Under the pieces are notes generated by a model. It was not told the DNA's origin. It did no database searches and saw only the letters and a program-made list of their open reading frames with translations. Below are positions 6,763-14,245 of a DNA stretch of 14,245 bases, piece by piece (position 1 is the first letter of the stretch; every line of letters begins with the position of its first letter). The DNA lies in assembly GCA_964411875.1 (NCBI GenBank), contig CAYPMT010000062.1, positions 1 through 14,245 on the forward strand, in the 5' to 3' direction. The DNA is from Aliikangiella sp964411875. Its GTDB lineage: Bacteria > Pseudomonadota > Gammaproteobacteria > Enterobacterales > Kangiellaceae. A program made the position numbers and the translations under genes.

Positions 6763-7686
6763 TTATTTCTTACGATTAGTTTTCTTTTCTTGTTTTAAAC
6801 GAATTTTCTCTTGAGTTTCAACTAACTCTTTTTCAATCATCGCAGGCGTTTCTAAACTAATGCTTCCCAATTTCCCTGCGCGATAATCATGAATAATAAT
6901 TTTACAGACTTTATCTAAATCAACTCGACCACCGGCTTTCAGACAACCTCGTTTCTTACCAATTGTTTCAATCACTTCATGAGTTGAGTCAGAACCAATG
7001 CCTAAATCATCGAGTTGATAGAGCTTAACTAACAATGCTAAATAATTTTCTAGCAAATAATCTATCAGGTAAAAAGCTAGTTCATCATAGTTTAAAACCG
7101 TATCTTTAATCGCGCCAGATATCGCTAAACGAAAACGGCTATCAACATTTTCAATTTTAGGCCATAGAATACCAGGCGTATCAAATAAAACAACGCCTTC
7201 AGATAAGTCAATCCGCTGTTGTCTTTTAGTGACTGCCGGTTCGTTACCTACTTTTGCAATTTTTCGACCAGATAAAGCATTAATCACGGTTGATTTACCT
7301 ACATTAGGAATGCCCGTAATCAAAGCATTAATGGGTTTGTCTTTAGCAACGCTATCTGCTGTTAATTTTTTCACTAAAGGAATAATCGCTTTTAAATCTG
7401 ATGACTGGGTTGCTGTTATGGGTAATGCTTTTATTGACTGTTTTTTTTCTAAATCGTCGCACCAGCTTTTAGTTATTTTATGATCAGCCAAATCCGATTT
7501 ATTCATTAACTTAATAACCGGTTTTGTTTGACCTTTATAATTAATAAACTCGGCGACCATAGGATTTGAACTGCTAAAGGGAACTCGAGCATCCAGGACT
7601 TCAATGATTAAATCAATCGTATGTAGCGCTTGCTTAATCTCTTTTTGGGCTTTATGCATATGACCGGGATACCATTGAATGGTCAT
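6763..7686 (-). CDS. ylqF: Ribosome biogenesis GTPase, YlqF/RbgA family
   Basis: This is a circularly permuted GTPase that acts in late assembly of the large ribosomal subunit. It has 307 residues. The motif order is permuted as expected: G4 NKSD (62-65) comes before G1 GIPNVGKST (125-133), then T153 as the likely G2 and G3 DTPG (169-172). The N-terminus WYPGHMHKA (5-13) is the family hallmark, and the C-terminal tail is strongly basic (KQEKKTNRKK). ATG 7686 has a good ribosome binding site, AGGAG with a 6-base spacer. It follows dxs after 39 bases, and ettA comes next, so two ribosome-acting factors are adjacent. Confidence 0.93.
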   Translation of the reverse strand: MTIQWYPGHMHKAQKEIKQALHTIDLIIEVLDARVPFSSSNPMVAEFINYKGQTKPVIKLMNKSDLADHKITKSWCDDLEKKQSIKALPITATQSSDLKAIIPLVKKLTADSVAKDKPINALITGIPNVGKSTVINALSGRKIAKVGNEPAVTKRQQRIDLSEGVVLFDTPGILWPKIENVDSRFRLAISGAIKDTVLNYDELAFYLIDYLLENYLALLVKLYQLDDLGIGSDSTHEVIETIGKKRGCLKAGGRVDLDKVCKIIIHDYRAGKLGSISLETPAMIEKELVETQEKIRLKQEKKTNRKK

Positions 7687-7725
7687 ATCATCTCCTAACG
7701 AAAAAGCTAATGCAGAAAGGTTGGA

Positions 7726-9633
7726 TCACAAGGACTGAAGACCTTTCAATTGGTCAAGTTGTTCGGTTCTTTGTTTAATTGATTCAAGTATACCGAGTTT
7801 ATCTAAACCACAACGAGTTAATAAATCGTTGGGCTCACCATGCTCAATAAAATTATCAGGTAAACCTAAATTAAGTATTTCAACTTGAATACCTTGTCTA
7901 TTAATACATTGCTTATTTAAAAATTCATTGACTGCACTACCAGCACCACCGGCAATCACATTCTCTTCAATAGTCACCAATTGAGTGTGCTTAGCTGCTA
8001 TGCTTAAAATTAGATCTTCATCAAGTGGTTTAACAAAACGCATATCGACAAGCGTTGCATTGATTTCTTCAGCAACTTCTTTTGCTACTGAGAGCAAACT
8101 ACCAAAAACTAAAAGAGCCGTTTGTTTACCTTCTTTTCTTACGATTCCTTTACCAATTTCAATAGTTTCTAAGCTATCACCAGCATCAATACCTGTACCC
8201 GAACCACGAGGGTAACGAACAGCGGCAGGCCCATCATACTCTAAACCTGTCGATAACATTAAACGACTTTCTCGTTCATCACTTGGCGCCATAATGAGCA
8301 TATTAGGAATACAACGCATATAGCTTAAATCAAATGCACCATGGTGAGTTGCACCATCACCACCAACTAAACCACCGCGATCAATAGCAAAGAGAACATC
8401 TAAATTCTGTAAAGCAACATCATGAATAAATTGATCATAACCGCGTTGTAAAAAACTACTATAAATGGCACAAACAGGTTTTGCACCTTCACAAGCCATA
8501 CCCGCGGCTAAAGTCACTGCATGTTGTTCAGCAATTCCCACGTCAAAATAACGCTCCGGAAACTGTTTAGAAAAAGCGACTAAGTCAGAGCCCTCTCGCA
8601 TTGCTGGTGTTATTGCTAACAGTCGTTCATCTTGCGCAGCTTTATCACAAAGCCACTTGCCAAATACGTTAGAATAAGTTGTGCTTTTTTTAACTTTTGG
8701 TAGTTTATCTTCCGCTGGATTAAAAACAGGAACCGCATGATAAGCAATAGGATCTTTTTCTGCTGGTTCAAACCCTTTACCTTTACGCGTTACAATGTGC
8801 AATAACTGCTGACCTTTTAAAGCTTTAATATTACTAATAGTCGTCAACAAGGTTGAAATATCATGACCATCAATCGGGCCAATATAATTAAAACCTAACT
8901 CTTCAAATAAAGTACCCGGTAAAACCATACCTTTCATATGCTCTTCAACACGATGCGCCCATTGCGATATCGCGGGCATGTTTTTAAGAACCTTTTTACC
9001 ACCTTCTTTAACGCCACTATAAAATTTACCCGACAAAACCTTAGCTAAATAATTATTTAAGCCACCCACATTTTCAGAGATGGACATATCATTATCATTT
9101 AGAATAACGGTTAAGTTAACATCCAGATCTGCCGCATGATTAAGTGCTTCAAAAGCCATACCGGCCGTCATGGCACCATCACCTATCACAGCAACAAATC
9201 GTCTTTCATCATTACGTGCTTTAGCAGCAACAGCCATACCAAGTGCGGCACTAATTGACGTGCTGGAATGACCAACACCAAAAGCATCGTATTCACTTTC
9301 AAAACGACTAGGAAATGGATGCAAACCATCAGTTTTACGAATAGAAATTAATTCTTCTTTACGACCAGTTAAAACTTTATGGGCATAAGCTTGATGGCCA
9401 ACATCCCAAATAATTTTATCTTCTGGTGTACTAAATAAATAATGCAACGCCACTGATAATTCAACGGTTCCTAATCCTGCTGCAAAATGACCGCCACACT
9501 GGCTAGTTGACTCAATTAAAAATTGACGTAACTCATCGGCAACTTCTTGCAAACAGCTTTTTTCCAACTGACGTAAATCACTCGGCAAATTAATTTGGCT
9601 AAGATAAGGATATTTTTCTGGATGACATAACAT
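7726..9633 (-). CDS. dxs: 1-deoxy-D-xylulose-5-phosphate synthase
   Basis: Dxs condenses pyruvate with glyceraldehyde 3-phosphate, using thiamine diphosphate, to give DXP, the first step of the MEP isoprenoid route. It has 635 residues, the usual length. Seen are DVGHQAYAHK (77-86), the thiamine-binding GDGAMTAG (151-158) with the closing NDND (179-182), and FDVGIAEQHAV (363-373) with catalytic E369. The C-terminal transketolase domain is intact to about 620. The gene follows ispA after 48 bases, giving the common gammaproteobacterial order xseB-ispA-dxs. The start ATG 9633 has no strong ribosome binding site. Confidence 0.97.
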   Translation of the reverse strand: MLCHPEKYPYLSQINLPSDLRQLEKSCLQEVADELRQFLIESTSQCGGHFAAGLGTVELSVALHYLFSTPEDKIIWDVGHQAYAHKVLTGRKEELISIRKTDGLHPFPSRFESEYDAFGVGHSSTSISAALGMAVAAKARNDERRFVAVIGDGAMTAGMAFEALNHAADLDVNLTVILNDNDMSISENVGGLNNYLAKVLSGKFYSGVKEGGKKVLKNMPAISQWAHRVEEHMKGMVLPGTLFEELGFNYIGPIDGHDISTLLTTISNIKALKGQQLLHIVTRKGKGFEPAEKDPIAYHAVPVFNPAEDKLPKVKKSTTYSNVFGKWLCDKAAQDERLLAITPAMREGSDLVAFSKQFPERYFDVGIAEQHAVTLAAGMACEGAKPVCAIYSSFLQRGYDQFIHDVALQNLDVLFAIDRGGLVGGDGATHHGAFDLSYMRCIPNMLIMAPSDERESRLMLSTGLEYDGPAAVRYPRGSGTGIDAGDSLETIEIGKGIVRKEGKQTALLVFGSLLSVAKEVAEEINATLVDMRFVKPLDEDLILSIAAKHTQLVTIEENVIAGGAGSAVNEFLNKQCINRQGIQVEILNLGLPDNFIEHGEPNDLLTRCGLDKLGILESIKQRTEQLDQLKGLQSL

Positions 9634-9681
9634 ATTAAATAATTTTAAACCTATCAGTTACTACTTTTTTCAACCATAAAG

Positions 9682-10593
9682 CTAACGGTTTCTTTGAATA
9701 ACATAATTAGCAAATATTCGAAGGTTTTCACTCGGATAAGGTAATTGCTCAAGCGAACTCAATGCAGCTTCAATCAATTCTTCAGCCCGACGTTTAGCCC
9801 CTTGCATACCTAAAAGTGCTGGAAAAGTTAATTTGTTCTTTTCCTCGTCAGAACCCTGTGGCTTACCTAATGTTTCTGTATCACCTTCGACATCAAGAAT
9901 ATCATCACGTATCTGAAAAGCTAAACCAAGAGACTCACCATATAACTGTAAACATTTTAGCACTTTTTCATCTCGTATACTGCTAGCTAAATACCCCATT
10001 TGCAAAGAAACTTGAATTAAACGACCCGTTTTCATGTGATGCATAAACTCCAATGTCGCTAACTCAGTCTGCTGAGATAACTGACCACCAACCATTTGAT
10101 TAGTCATCGCCAAATCAATGGATTGCCCTCCTCCCATTCCAAGGGAGCCGCTCGCTAAAGCTAACTGATTAACCATTTCTAAACGCGTTTTCGCCGAAAC
10201 ATCGTTAAATTCCTCAGCTAATAATTTAAATGCTAAGGTTTGTAAGGCATCTCCAGCCAAAACAGCAGTTGCTTCATCAAAAGCAATATGACAAGTTGGT
10301 ATTCCTCGCCTTAAGTCATCATTATCCATGCAAGGCAAGTCATCATGAATCAAAGAATAGGCATGGATCAGCTCAACAGCAATAGCAGGAATATCGAGTG
10401 ACTCCTGCTCAACCGATAGCATTTGACCCGTTGCATAAACTAAAGCTGGTCGTAACCGTTTACCTGGATTAAGTGCAGAATATCGCATAGCCCGATGCAA
10501 TTGAGTCGGCTCAGCGGACTCTTTCGGCAAATAAGTCTCTAATAAAGCTTGAATGCGCTCTTGCACCCAATCTAAAAATGGACGGTGGGACAT
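9682..10593 (-). CDS. ispA: Farnesyl diphosphate synthase (short-chain polyprenyl synthase)
   Basis: IspA adds isopentenyl diphosphate to dimethylallyl and geranyl diphosphate to make farnesyl diphosphate, the precursor of undecaprenyl phosphate and quinone tails. It has 303 residues. The first Asp-rich motif is DDLPCMD (84-90) followed by NDDLRRG, and the second is DDILD (230-234). The substrate-binding GKRLRPAL (44-51) and the QSID segment near 157-160 are present. It lies between xseB (67 bases upstream) and dxs (48 bases downstream), supplying the step that consumes the products of the Dxs pathway. Confidence 0.97.
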   Translation of the reverse strand: MSHRPFLDWVQERIQALLETYLPKESAEPTQLHRAMRYSALNPGKRLRPALVYATGQMLSVEQESLDIPAIAVELIHAYSLIHDDLPCMDNDDLRRGIPTCHIAFDEATAVLAGDALQTLAFKLLAEEFNDVSAKTRLEMVNQLALASGSLGMGGGQSIDLAMTNQMVGGQLSQQTELATLEFMHHMKTGRLIQVSLQMGYLASSIRDEKVLKCLQLYGESLGLAFQIRDDILDVEGDTETLGKPQGSDEEKNKLTFPALLGMQGAKRRAEELIEAALSSLEQLPYPSENLRIFANYVIQRNR

Positions 10594-10660
10594 AGTGAAG
10601 GACTCGATTAATGATTTGTATTATGTAAAAAAGTTATCTTGTGTAACCACTCTCAAACAC

Positions 10661-10876
10661 TCAGTCCTTGGCAAACTTATCCAAAGACTCTTCATTTAAA
10701 ATAGAAACTTTCTGCTGGGCCTTGTCGAGTAATTTCTGACATTCTTTAGTTAGCTTAATGCCTTTTTCATATTGAGAAAGCGAATCTTCTAAAGATAAAT
10801 CACCTTCTTCAAGCTTTTCAACAATCGTTTCAAGGTTTTCAAGCTGTTGTTCAAAAGTTACTTTTTTAGCACTCAT
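10661..10876 (-). CDS. xseB: Exodeoxyribonuclease VII small subunit
   Basis: XseB joins the large subunit XseA to form exonuclease VII, which degrades single-stranded DNA from both ends. The 71-residue protein has the family pattern: FEQQLENLETIVEKLEEGDL (8-27), then SLEDSLSQYEKGIKLTKEC. It is almost wholly helical and charged. It is probably the first gene of the minus-strand operon xseB-ispA-dxs. Its promoter must lie in the 207-base gap shared with pomA. xseA is not in the window. Confidence 0.95.
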   Translation of the reverse strand: MSAKKVTFEQQLENLETIVEKLEEGDLSLEDSLSQYEKGIKLTKECQKLLDKAQQKVSILNEESLDKFAKD

Positions 10877-10920
10877 ATCTGACTCAAGAATTCATATTAA
10901 TCGGTGAATTCGCTATTGTC

Positions 10921-10937
10921 TCGCATTTTATATGCGA
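10921..10937. repeat. Short dyad between xseB and pomA
   Basis: TCGCAT (10921-10926) and ATGCGA (10932-10937) are exact reverse complements around TTTAT. The dyad lies just upstream of the candidate sigma-28 promoter and in the leader or promoter of xseB. On the minus strand TATAAA lies in its centre and could serve as a -10 for xseB, but I see no matching -35. It is an operator candidate only. Confidence 0.3.
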
Positions 10938-10939
10938 AT

Positions 10940-10967
10940 GAAATAATTTGCTGATTTAAACCGATAA
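10940..10967 (+). promoter_or_regulatory. Candidate sigma-28 (FliA) promoter of pomAB
   Basis: ACCGATAA (10960-10967) matches the sigma-28 -10 consensus GCCGATAA at 7 of 8 positions. GAAATAAT (10940-10947) lies 12 bases upstream and matches the first part of the -35 TAAAGTTT at 3 of 4 positions. FliA control of stator genes is known in E. coli. The predicted start of transcription is about 110 bases before the pomA start codon. Confidence 0.5.
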
Positions 10968-11083
10968 ATCACTAGATACACTGGAATCTTGAAAAATCTC
11001 AACTAACCTTTGAAGTAGGTCTATTAAAAATTCGCTTATCTAGAATTATGACTAATAAGCAGTCTATTTAGGAGTTTTGAAGT

Positions 11084-11842
11084 TTGGATATAGCAACTCT
11101 GGTTGGGCTACTTGGCGCTATTGCCATGGTGGTTATGGCAATGGTGCTGGGTGGCAGCATTCTTACATTTATTGATGTGCCATCAATACTTATAGTGCTA
11201 GTTGGTACTCACTTTGTGGTCATGATGACATACCCGCTTGGTGAATTTTTAAGTGCTGCCGGCGGCGGTATGAAAGTGTTAACCTTTAAAGCCCCAAACA
11301 CTGCCGATTTAACCGAAAAAGTGGTGGAGCTTGCCGACCTCGCGAGAAAAAGCGGCTTACTCGCGCTTGAGGGCACAGACATACCGGATCCTTTTATGAA
11401 AAAAGGCATTGGTTTACTGGTTGACGGACATGATGGCGACGTGGTGCGTAATATTTTAGAAAAAGATATGAAAATGGCTTCTGAACGACATATCTCTAAT
11501 GCAAGTATATTTAAAACCATGGCCGATGTCGCACCTGCCATGGGAATGATTGGTACTCTCGTCGGGCTAGTCTCCATGCTGTCTAATATGGATGATCCTA
11601 AATCTATTGGTCCAGCTATGGCGGTTGCTTTATTAACAACTCTCTATGGCGCAATTATGGCTAATATTGTCGGCATTCCAATTGCGGATAAATTAAACAA
11701 AAGAGATGCAGAAGAAAAGCTCTCCAAAGCTTTAATTATCGATGGTCTGCTTGGTATTCAAGCTGGCCAAAACCCTCGCGTTATTGAACAAGTACTGCAC
11801 GGTTATCTTGCTGAAGGTAAACGACCTGTCGCGGAAGAATAA
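11084..11842 (+). CDS. pomA: Flagellar motor stator protein PomA (Na+-driven, MotA family)
   Basis: PomA and PomB form the inner-membrane stator that couples ion flow to rotation. The protein has 252 residues. Four membrane segments fall at about 5-25, 32-50, 147-168 and 178-200. D31 and the cytoplasmic charged residues R88, K89 and E96 fall at the positions numbered the same in Vibrio PomA. The most conserved part, ADVAPAMGMIGTLVGLV (147-163), is intact. The start codon is TTG, preceded by AGGAG (11070-11074) with a 9-base spacer; the N-terminus MDIATL matches the family, so the start is secure. Close likeness to Vibrio-type PomA rather than to E. coli MotA suggests sodium use; this is inferred. 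Confidence 0.95.
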   Translation: MDIATLVGLLGAIAMVVMAMVLGGSILTFIDVPSILIVLVGTHFVVMMTYPLGEFLSAAGGGMKVLTFKAPNTADLTEKVVELADLARKSGLLALEGTDIPDPFMKKGIGLLVDGHDGDVVRNILEKDMKMASERHISNASIFKTMADVAPAMGMIGTLVGLVSMLSNMDDPKSIGPAMAVALLTTLYGAIMANIVGIPIADKLNKRDAEEKLSKALIIDGLLGIQAGQNPRVIEQVLHGYLAEGKRPVAEE

Positions 11843-11922
11843 AGTGATTACATTTGTAGAAATACGCTTGTAGAAAATAGACAGCAAGATAACTGATGAT
11901 TAGGCAATAAATAATAACAATT

Positions 11923-12939
11923 ATGAGTGACGAAGAAGAAGAATGTAATTGTCCCCCGGAAGGCCTTCCCGCCTATATGGGTACCTTTGCCGATTTAATG
12001 GCACTACTTATGTGCTTCTTCGTTTTATTATTATCTTTTTCTGAAATGGATGTTTTAAAATTCAAACAAATTGCCGGTTCCATGAACTTTGCCTTTGGTG
12101 TTCAAAATAAAGTTGAGGTTAAAGATATTCCTAAAGGTACGAGTATCGTCGCTAAAGAATTCTCACCAGGCAAACCACAGCCGACAGTCATTCAATCAGT
12201 CATGCAACAAACCGTTGATATTACCAAAGAAGTCGTCGAGTTTGATGAAGCAGAAGAAGAAGATAATGAAGGTGCCGGAGATGCCTCAGATAAAGGCAAA
12301 GGCGAAAACACCAGCAAAAGTACAGAAGATGGACAGAAAGCCGGAAATAAAGATAATACTCAAGATGGCCAAGGCGCTGGCGAAGGCGGCAACGAAACCT
12401 CCCATGAAACCGCTGCAGAAAAAGCCGCCCGTTTAGCCAAACTTCAAGCCGCAGCAGAAGCGCTCGCTAAAAGTATCGCTAAAGACTTACAAGCAGAAAT
12501 CAGTAAAGGCCAAGTTGAGCTACTTGCTAAGGGCGCTTATGTGGTTATTCGAATTCGAGAGAGAGGATCATTCCAATCCGGCTCTGACATTATCGAAAGA
12601 AACTTTATTCCCGTTATTAGAAAAATTGAGAAAATACTCAAAAATACCAAAGGCGAAATTCGAGTAGCTGGGCATACTGATAGCCTACCGATTGATAACG
12701 AATTCTTCCGATCGAACTGGGAGCTCTCTGGCGGACGGGCTGGCTCAGTAACACGCGAGCTTCTTAAAAGCCGCAAACTCGATAAAAGTCGTTTTGTGAT
12801 TAATGGCTATGCCGACACCAAACCCATTGCTGATAATAAAACCCGCAAAGGACGAGCTACCAACCGCCGGGTCGAAATTATTATTGTGCAAGGTGAAAAG
12901 CCTGAAGCTGAAGTCGTTGGTGTTGGATTGAAGGGTTGA
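11923..12939 (+). CDS. pomB: Flagellar motor stator protein PomB (MotB family) with a long acidic linker
   Basis: PomB anchors the stator to peptidoglycan and carries the ion-binding aspartate. It has 338 residues, somewhat longer than Vibrio PomB. The single membrane helix TFADLMALLMCFFVLLLSF (21-39) holds the essential D24. The plug region follows at about 40-62. Residues about 104-163 form a low-complexity linker rich in Asp, Glu, Gly, Lys and Asn, followed by an Ala-rich helix (163-190). The OmpA-like domain spans about 205-325, with GHTDSLPID (250-258) and NWELSGGRA (265-273). ATG 11923 has no Shine-Dalgarno sequence, and an in-frame stop just upstream rules out a longer form. The gap after pomA is 80 bases, larger than usual for this pair. 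Confidence 0.95.
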   Translation: MSDEEEECNCPPEGLPAYMGTFADLMALLMCFFVLLLSFSEMDVLKFKQIAGSMNFAFGVQNKVEVKDIPKGTSIVAKEFSPGKPQPTVIQSVMQQTVDITKEVVEFDEAEEEDNEGAGDASDKGKGENTSKSTEDGQKAGNKDNTQDGQGAGEGGNETSHETAAEKAARLAKLQAAAEALAKSIAKDLQAEISKGQVELLAKGAYVVIRIRERGSFQSGSDIIERNFIPVIRKIEKILKNTKGEIRVAGHTDSLPIDNEFFRSNWELSGGRAGSVTRELLKSRKLDKSRFVINGYADTKPIADNKTRKGRATNRRVEIIIVQGEKPEAEVVGVGLKG

Positions 12940-12942
12940 TGA

Positions 12943-12982
12943 AGTGTCTAAGACGCTAAGTAGAAACAAACACTTAGTCACT
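12943..12982. terminator. Possible bidirectional hairpin between pomB and ybjQ
   Basis: AGTGTCTAAG (12943-12952) pairs with CTTAGTCACT (12973-12982) with one mismatch. An alternative shorter stem is CTAAGT (12956-12961) with ACTTAG (12972-12977). The hairpin lies between two convergent genes, where a shared terminator would be expected. No T-run follows on either strand, so an intrinsic terminator is not proved. Confidence 0.4.
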
Positions 12983-12987
12983 ATCAT

Positions 12988-13323
12988 TTAACCTTTATCA
13001 TCTTCCGTTACAACTGCCGTTCCATAAACCATTAATTCGGCTGCACCTTTAGCAATTTCAGAAGTCGAAAAGCGTAATCCAACAATCGCATTACCACCCA
13101 GTTCTTTTGCATCTTGCATAATACGATCAAGTACTTGTTCACGGCTTTCAGCAAGTAGTTTAGTATATTCATGAATTTCACCACCAACTAAGCCTCTAAA
13201 GCCCGCTAAAATATTATGACCTAAATGACGACAACGAATCGTAGTGCCTCGGACAAGCCCTAAATGTTTAACAACCTTTTTCCCATAAATATGCTCGGTC
13301 GTCGATAAGATAACCTCTGTCAT
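12988..13323 (-). CDS. ybjQ: YbjQ family protein (UPF0145)
   Basis: This is a small cytoplasmic protein of 111 residues from a family described as a putative heavy-metal-binding domain that forms pentamers. Its cellular role is not settled. Family features are the N-terminal strand EVILSTTEHI, KVVKHLGLVRGTT (16-28), FRGLVGGEIHEYTKLL (42-57) and LGGNAIVGLRF (74-84). Its ATG overlaps the TGA of the preceding gene as ATGA, so translation is probably coupled to the sigma/anti-sigma pair. This suggests that the product is made along with the sigma factor. Confidence 0.9.
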   Translation of the reverse strand: MTEVILSTTEHIYGKKVVKHLGLVRGTTIRCRHLGHNILAGFRGLVGGEIHEYTKLLAESREQVLDRIMQDAKELGGNAIVGLRFSTSEIAKGAAELMVYGTAVVTEDDKG

Positions 13324-13772
13324 AATTTTACACCCTTATATTTATCATTTTTCCTACTAATAAGCCTTTGCCTAAGAACACTAAAAAATAGTAATAAACT
13401 TCCCCCGCTAACCACTCCAACAACAACTTTTTCAAACAGCTCAATCGCTGGATTAATAAAAATTTTAAATAATGCAAAACTAATAATAACAATGGCACTA
13501 ACTAACAGTAATACCAAACCAATTAAACGTGAGGTTTTGGCAACTGGCTCTTTGAATAATCGATCTAAATGCTCAAGCTCTTGATCTTGCAAACTTAGCG
13601 ATTGGATTTCATGACGCATCGAATTGAGCTCTTGATAAAGCTCTTGATAATCTGGATCGTTTTTAATCAACAAAGAAACCTTTTGTGCTTCCTGTTGAGT
13701 TAACTCACCGTCTAAAAAGCCAGAAATTTTTTCAAGCGTTTCGCCATATTGTTCAGATGTTTGAATAGTCAT
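13320..13772 (-). CDS. Probable membrane anti-sigma factor
   Basis: The protein has 150 residues. The N-terminal part EKISGFLDGELTQQEAQKV (14-32) resembles the start of anti-sigma factors that hold ECF sigma factors at the membrane. A charged helical stretch follows (45-75), then two membrane segments at about 82-103 and 115-133, and a basic tail. The usual zinc-binding pattern H-x3-C-x2-C is absent: the protein has no cysteine. It overlaps the sigma gene by ATGA and the ybjQ gene by ATGA. The position and N-terminus support the call; the partner binding is inferred. It could instead be a non-regulatory membrane protein. Confidence 0.65.
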   Translation of the reverse strand: MTIQTSEQYGETLEKISGFLDGELTQQEAQKVSLLIKNDPDYQELYQELNSMRHEIQSLSLQDQELEHLDRLFKEPVAKTSRLIGLVLLLVSAIVIISFALFKIFINPAIELFEKVVVGVVSGGSLLLFFSVLRQRLISRKNDKYKGVKL

Positions 13773-14245
13773 TCTTCACCTCTCAAAGTAAAACCTTTTT
13801 TGATCAGTATTTCACGTAAGGCTAACCTTGCTCTGTGTAAACGCGACATTACTGAACCATTTGCAATCCCTAAGATTTTAGCAATATCCGAATAACTAAA
13901 ATTATGATAATCACGCAATAAAATAATTTCTTTTTGCTGCATATTTAATTGATTAATCGCTTGTTCTAAATTTTCTTTTAATTGTAATTGTTGTAGTGCC
14001 TTGTCTGGCTCATTTTCGGACGGTGCTGAAGAATGATACTCTTCATGCTCAACTTTTTTCACACGTTGCTGATGACGTAAAATATCAATAGATTTATTAC
14101 GTACCACCGTAAATAACCAGGGTTTAAATTCTGGATGATCTAACGCTGGTGCTGATGGGTGATTTAAACCTTTTTCAATCGCTGACTGAACTACCTCAAA
14201 TGCATCATCAGGATTATTAAGTAGCCGAAAAGCTAACGCAAAAGC
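13769..14245 (-). CDS. ECF-type RNA polymerase sigma factor (N-terminus off the right edge)
   Basis: The minus-strand frame is open to the window edge, so 158 codons are seen and the start lies outside. Region 2 is partly present: AFALAFRLLNNPDDAFEVVQ, then PWLFTVVRNKSIDILRHQQR. After a variable spacer comes region 4: LNMQQKEIILLRDYHNFSYS, then DIAKILGIANGSVMSRLHRARLALRE, which contains the helix-turn-helix for the -35. A GTG inside the frame at 14107 would give a shorter protein, but the conserved region 2 continues upstream of it, so it is not the start. The stop TGA overlaps the ATG of the next gene. Its stimulus and targets are unknown. Confidence 0.9.
   Translation of the reverse strand, partial: AFALAFRLLNNPDDAFEVVQSAIEKGLNHPSAPALDHPEFKPWLFTVVRNKSIDILRHQQRVKKVEHEEYHSSAPSENEPDKALQQLQLKENLEQAINQLNMQQKEIILLRDYHNFSYSDIAKILGIANGSVMSRLHRARLALREILIKKGFTLRGEE

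Noticed and set aside
11209..11577. Minus-strand frame inside pomA
   Set aside because: Reverse shadow of conserved stator sequence.
12089..12436. 115-residue frame inside pomB
   Set aside because: Lys-rich out-of-frame reading of the low-complexity linker; pomB itself is complete.
13769..14107. Sigma factor starting at GTG 14107
   Set aside because: Conserved sigma region 2 continues upstream in the same frame to the window edge, so the true start lies outside.

Overview
The window looks like part of the chromosome of an AT-rich, marine-type gammaproteobacterium with a sodium-driven polar flagellum. The basis is the block xseB-ispA-dxs set head to head with pomA-pomB, together with EttA, a YlqF-type GTPase and a chromosomal integron integrase. 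Genus is not determinable from the sequence alone; Kangiella-like, Shewanella-like or Vibrio-like relatives all fit the gene order.

Region 1 (1-1769) is an integron platform. An IntI-type tyrosine recombinase (687-1658, +) carries the IntI-specific insert. It is divergent from a gene that runs off the left edge on the minus strand, a leucine-rich-repeat-like protein in the position expected for the first gene cassette. The 259-277 bases between them should contain attI, the integrase promoter and a cassette promoter. They also hold two long perfect palindromes, a third short dyad and an 18-bp near-perfect direct repeat. No attC site is visible, because the far end of the cassette lies outside the window.

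Region 2 (1740-4270) holds a lytic transglycosylase-like lipoprotein (-), divergent from murI (glutamate racemase), which is followed 2 bases later by a GT4-like glycosyltransferase. This is a cell-envelope neighbourhood.

Region 3 (4280-10876) is a minus-strand run of six genes with short gaps: xseB, ispA, dxs, ylqF/rbgA-like, ettA and a small multipass membrane protein of the DUF1624/HGSNAT type. The first three link exonuclease VII to isoprenoid precursor synthesis (DXP synthase and farnesyl diphosphate synthase). The next two act on ribosome assembly and translation.

Region 4 (10877-12939) holds pomA-pomB, the stator of the flagellar motor. A sigma-28-like promoter lies upstream, pomA starts with TTG, and PomB has a long acidic, Gly/Lys-rich linker.

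Region 5 (12943-14245) is a minus-strand cassette running in from the right edge: an ECF sigma factor (5' end cut off), a membrane protein that is probably its anti-sigma factor, and a YbjQ-family protein. Each pair is joined by a 4-base ATGA overlap, so they are probably translationally coupled. No rRNA, tRNA, insertion sequence or CRISPR array was seen.
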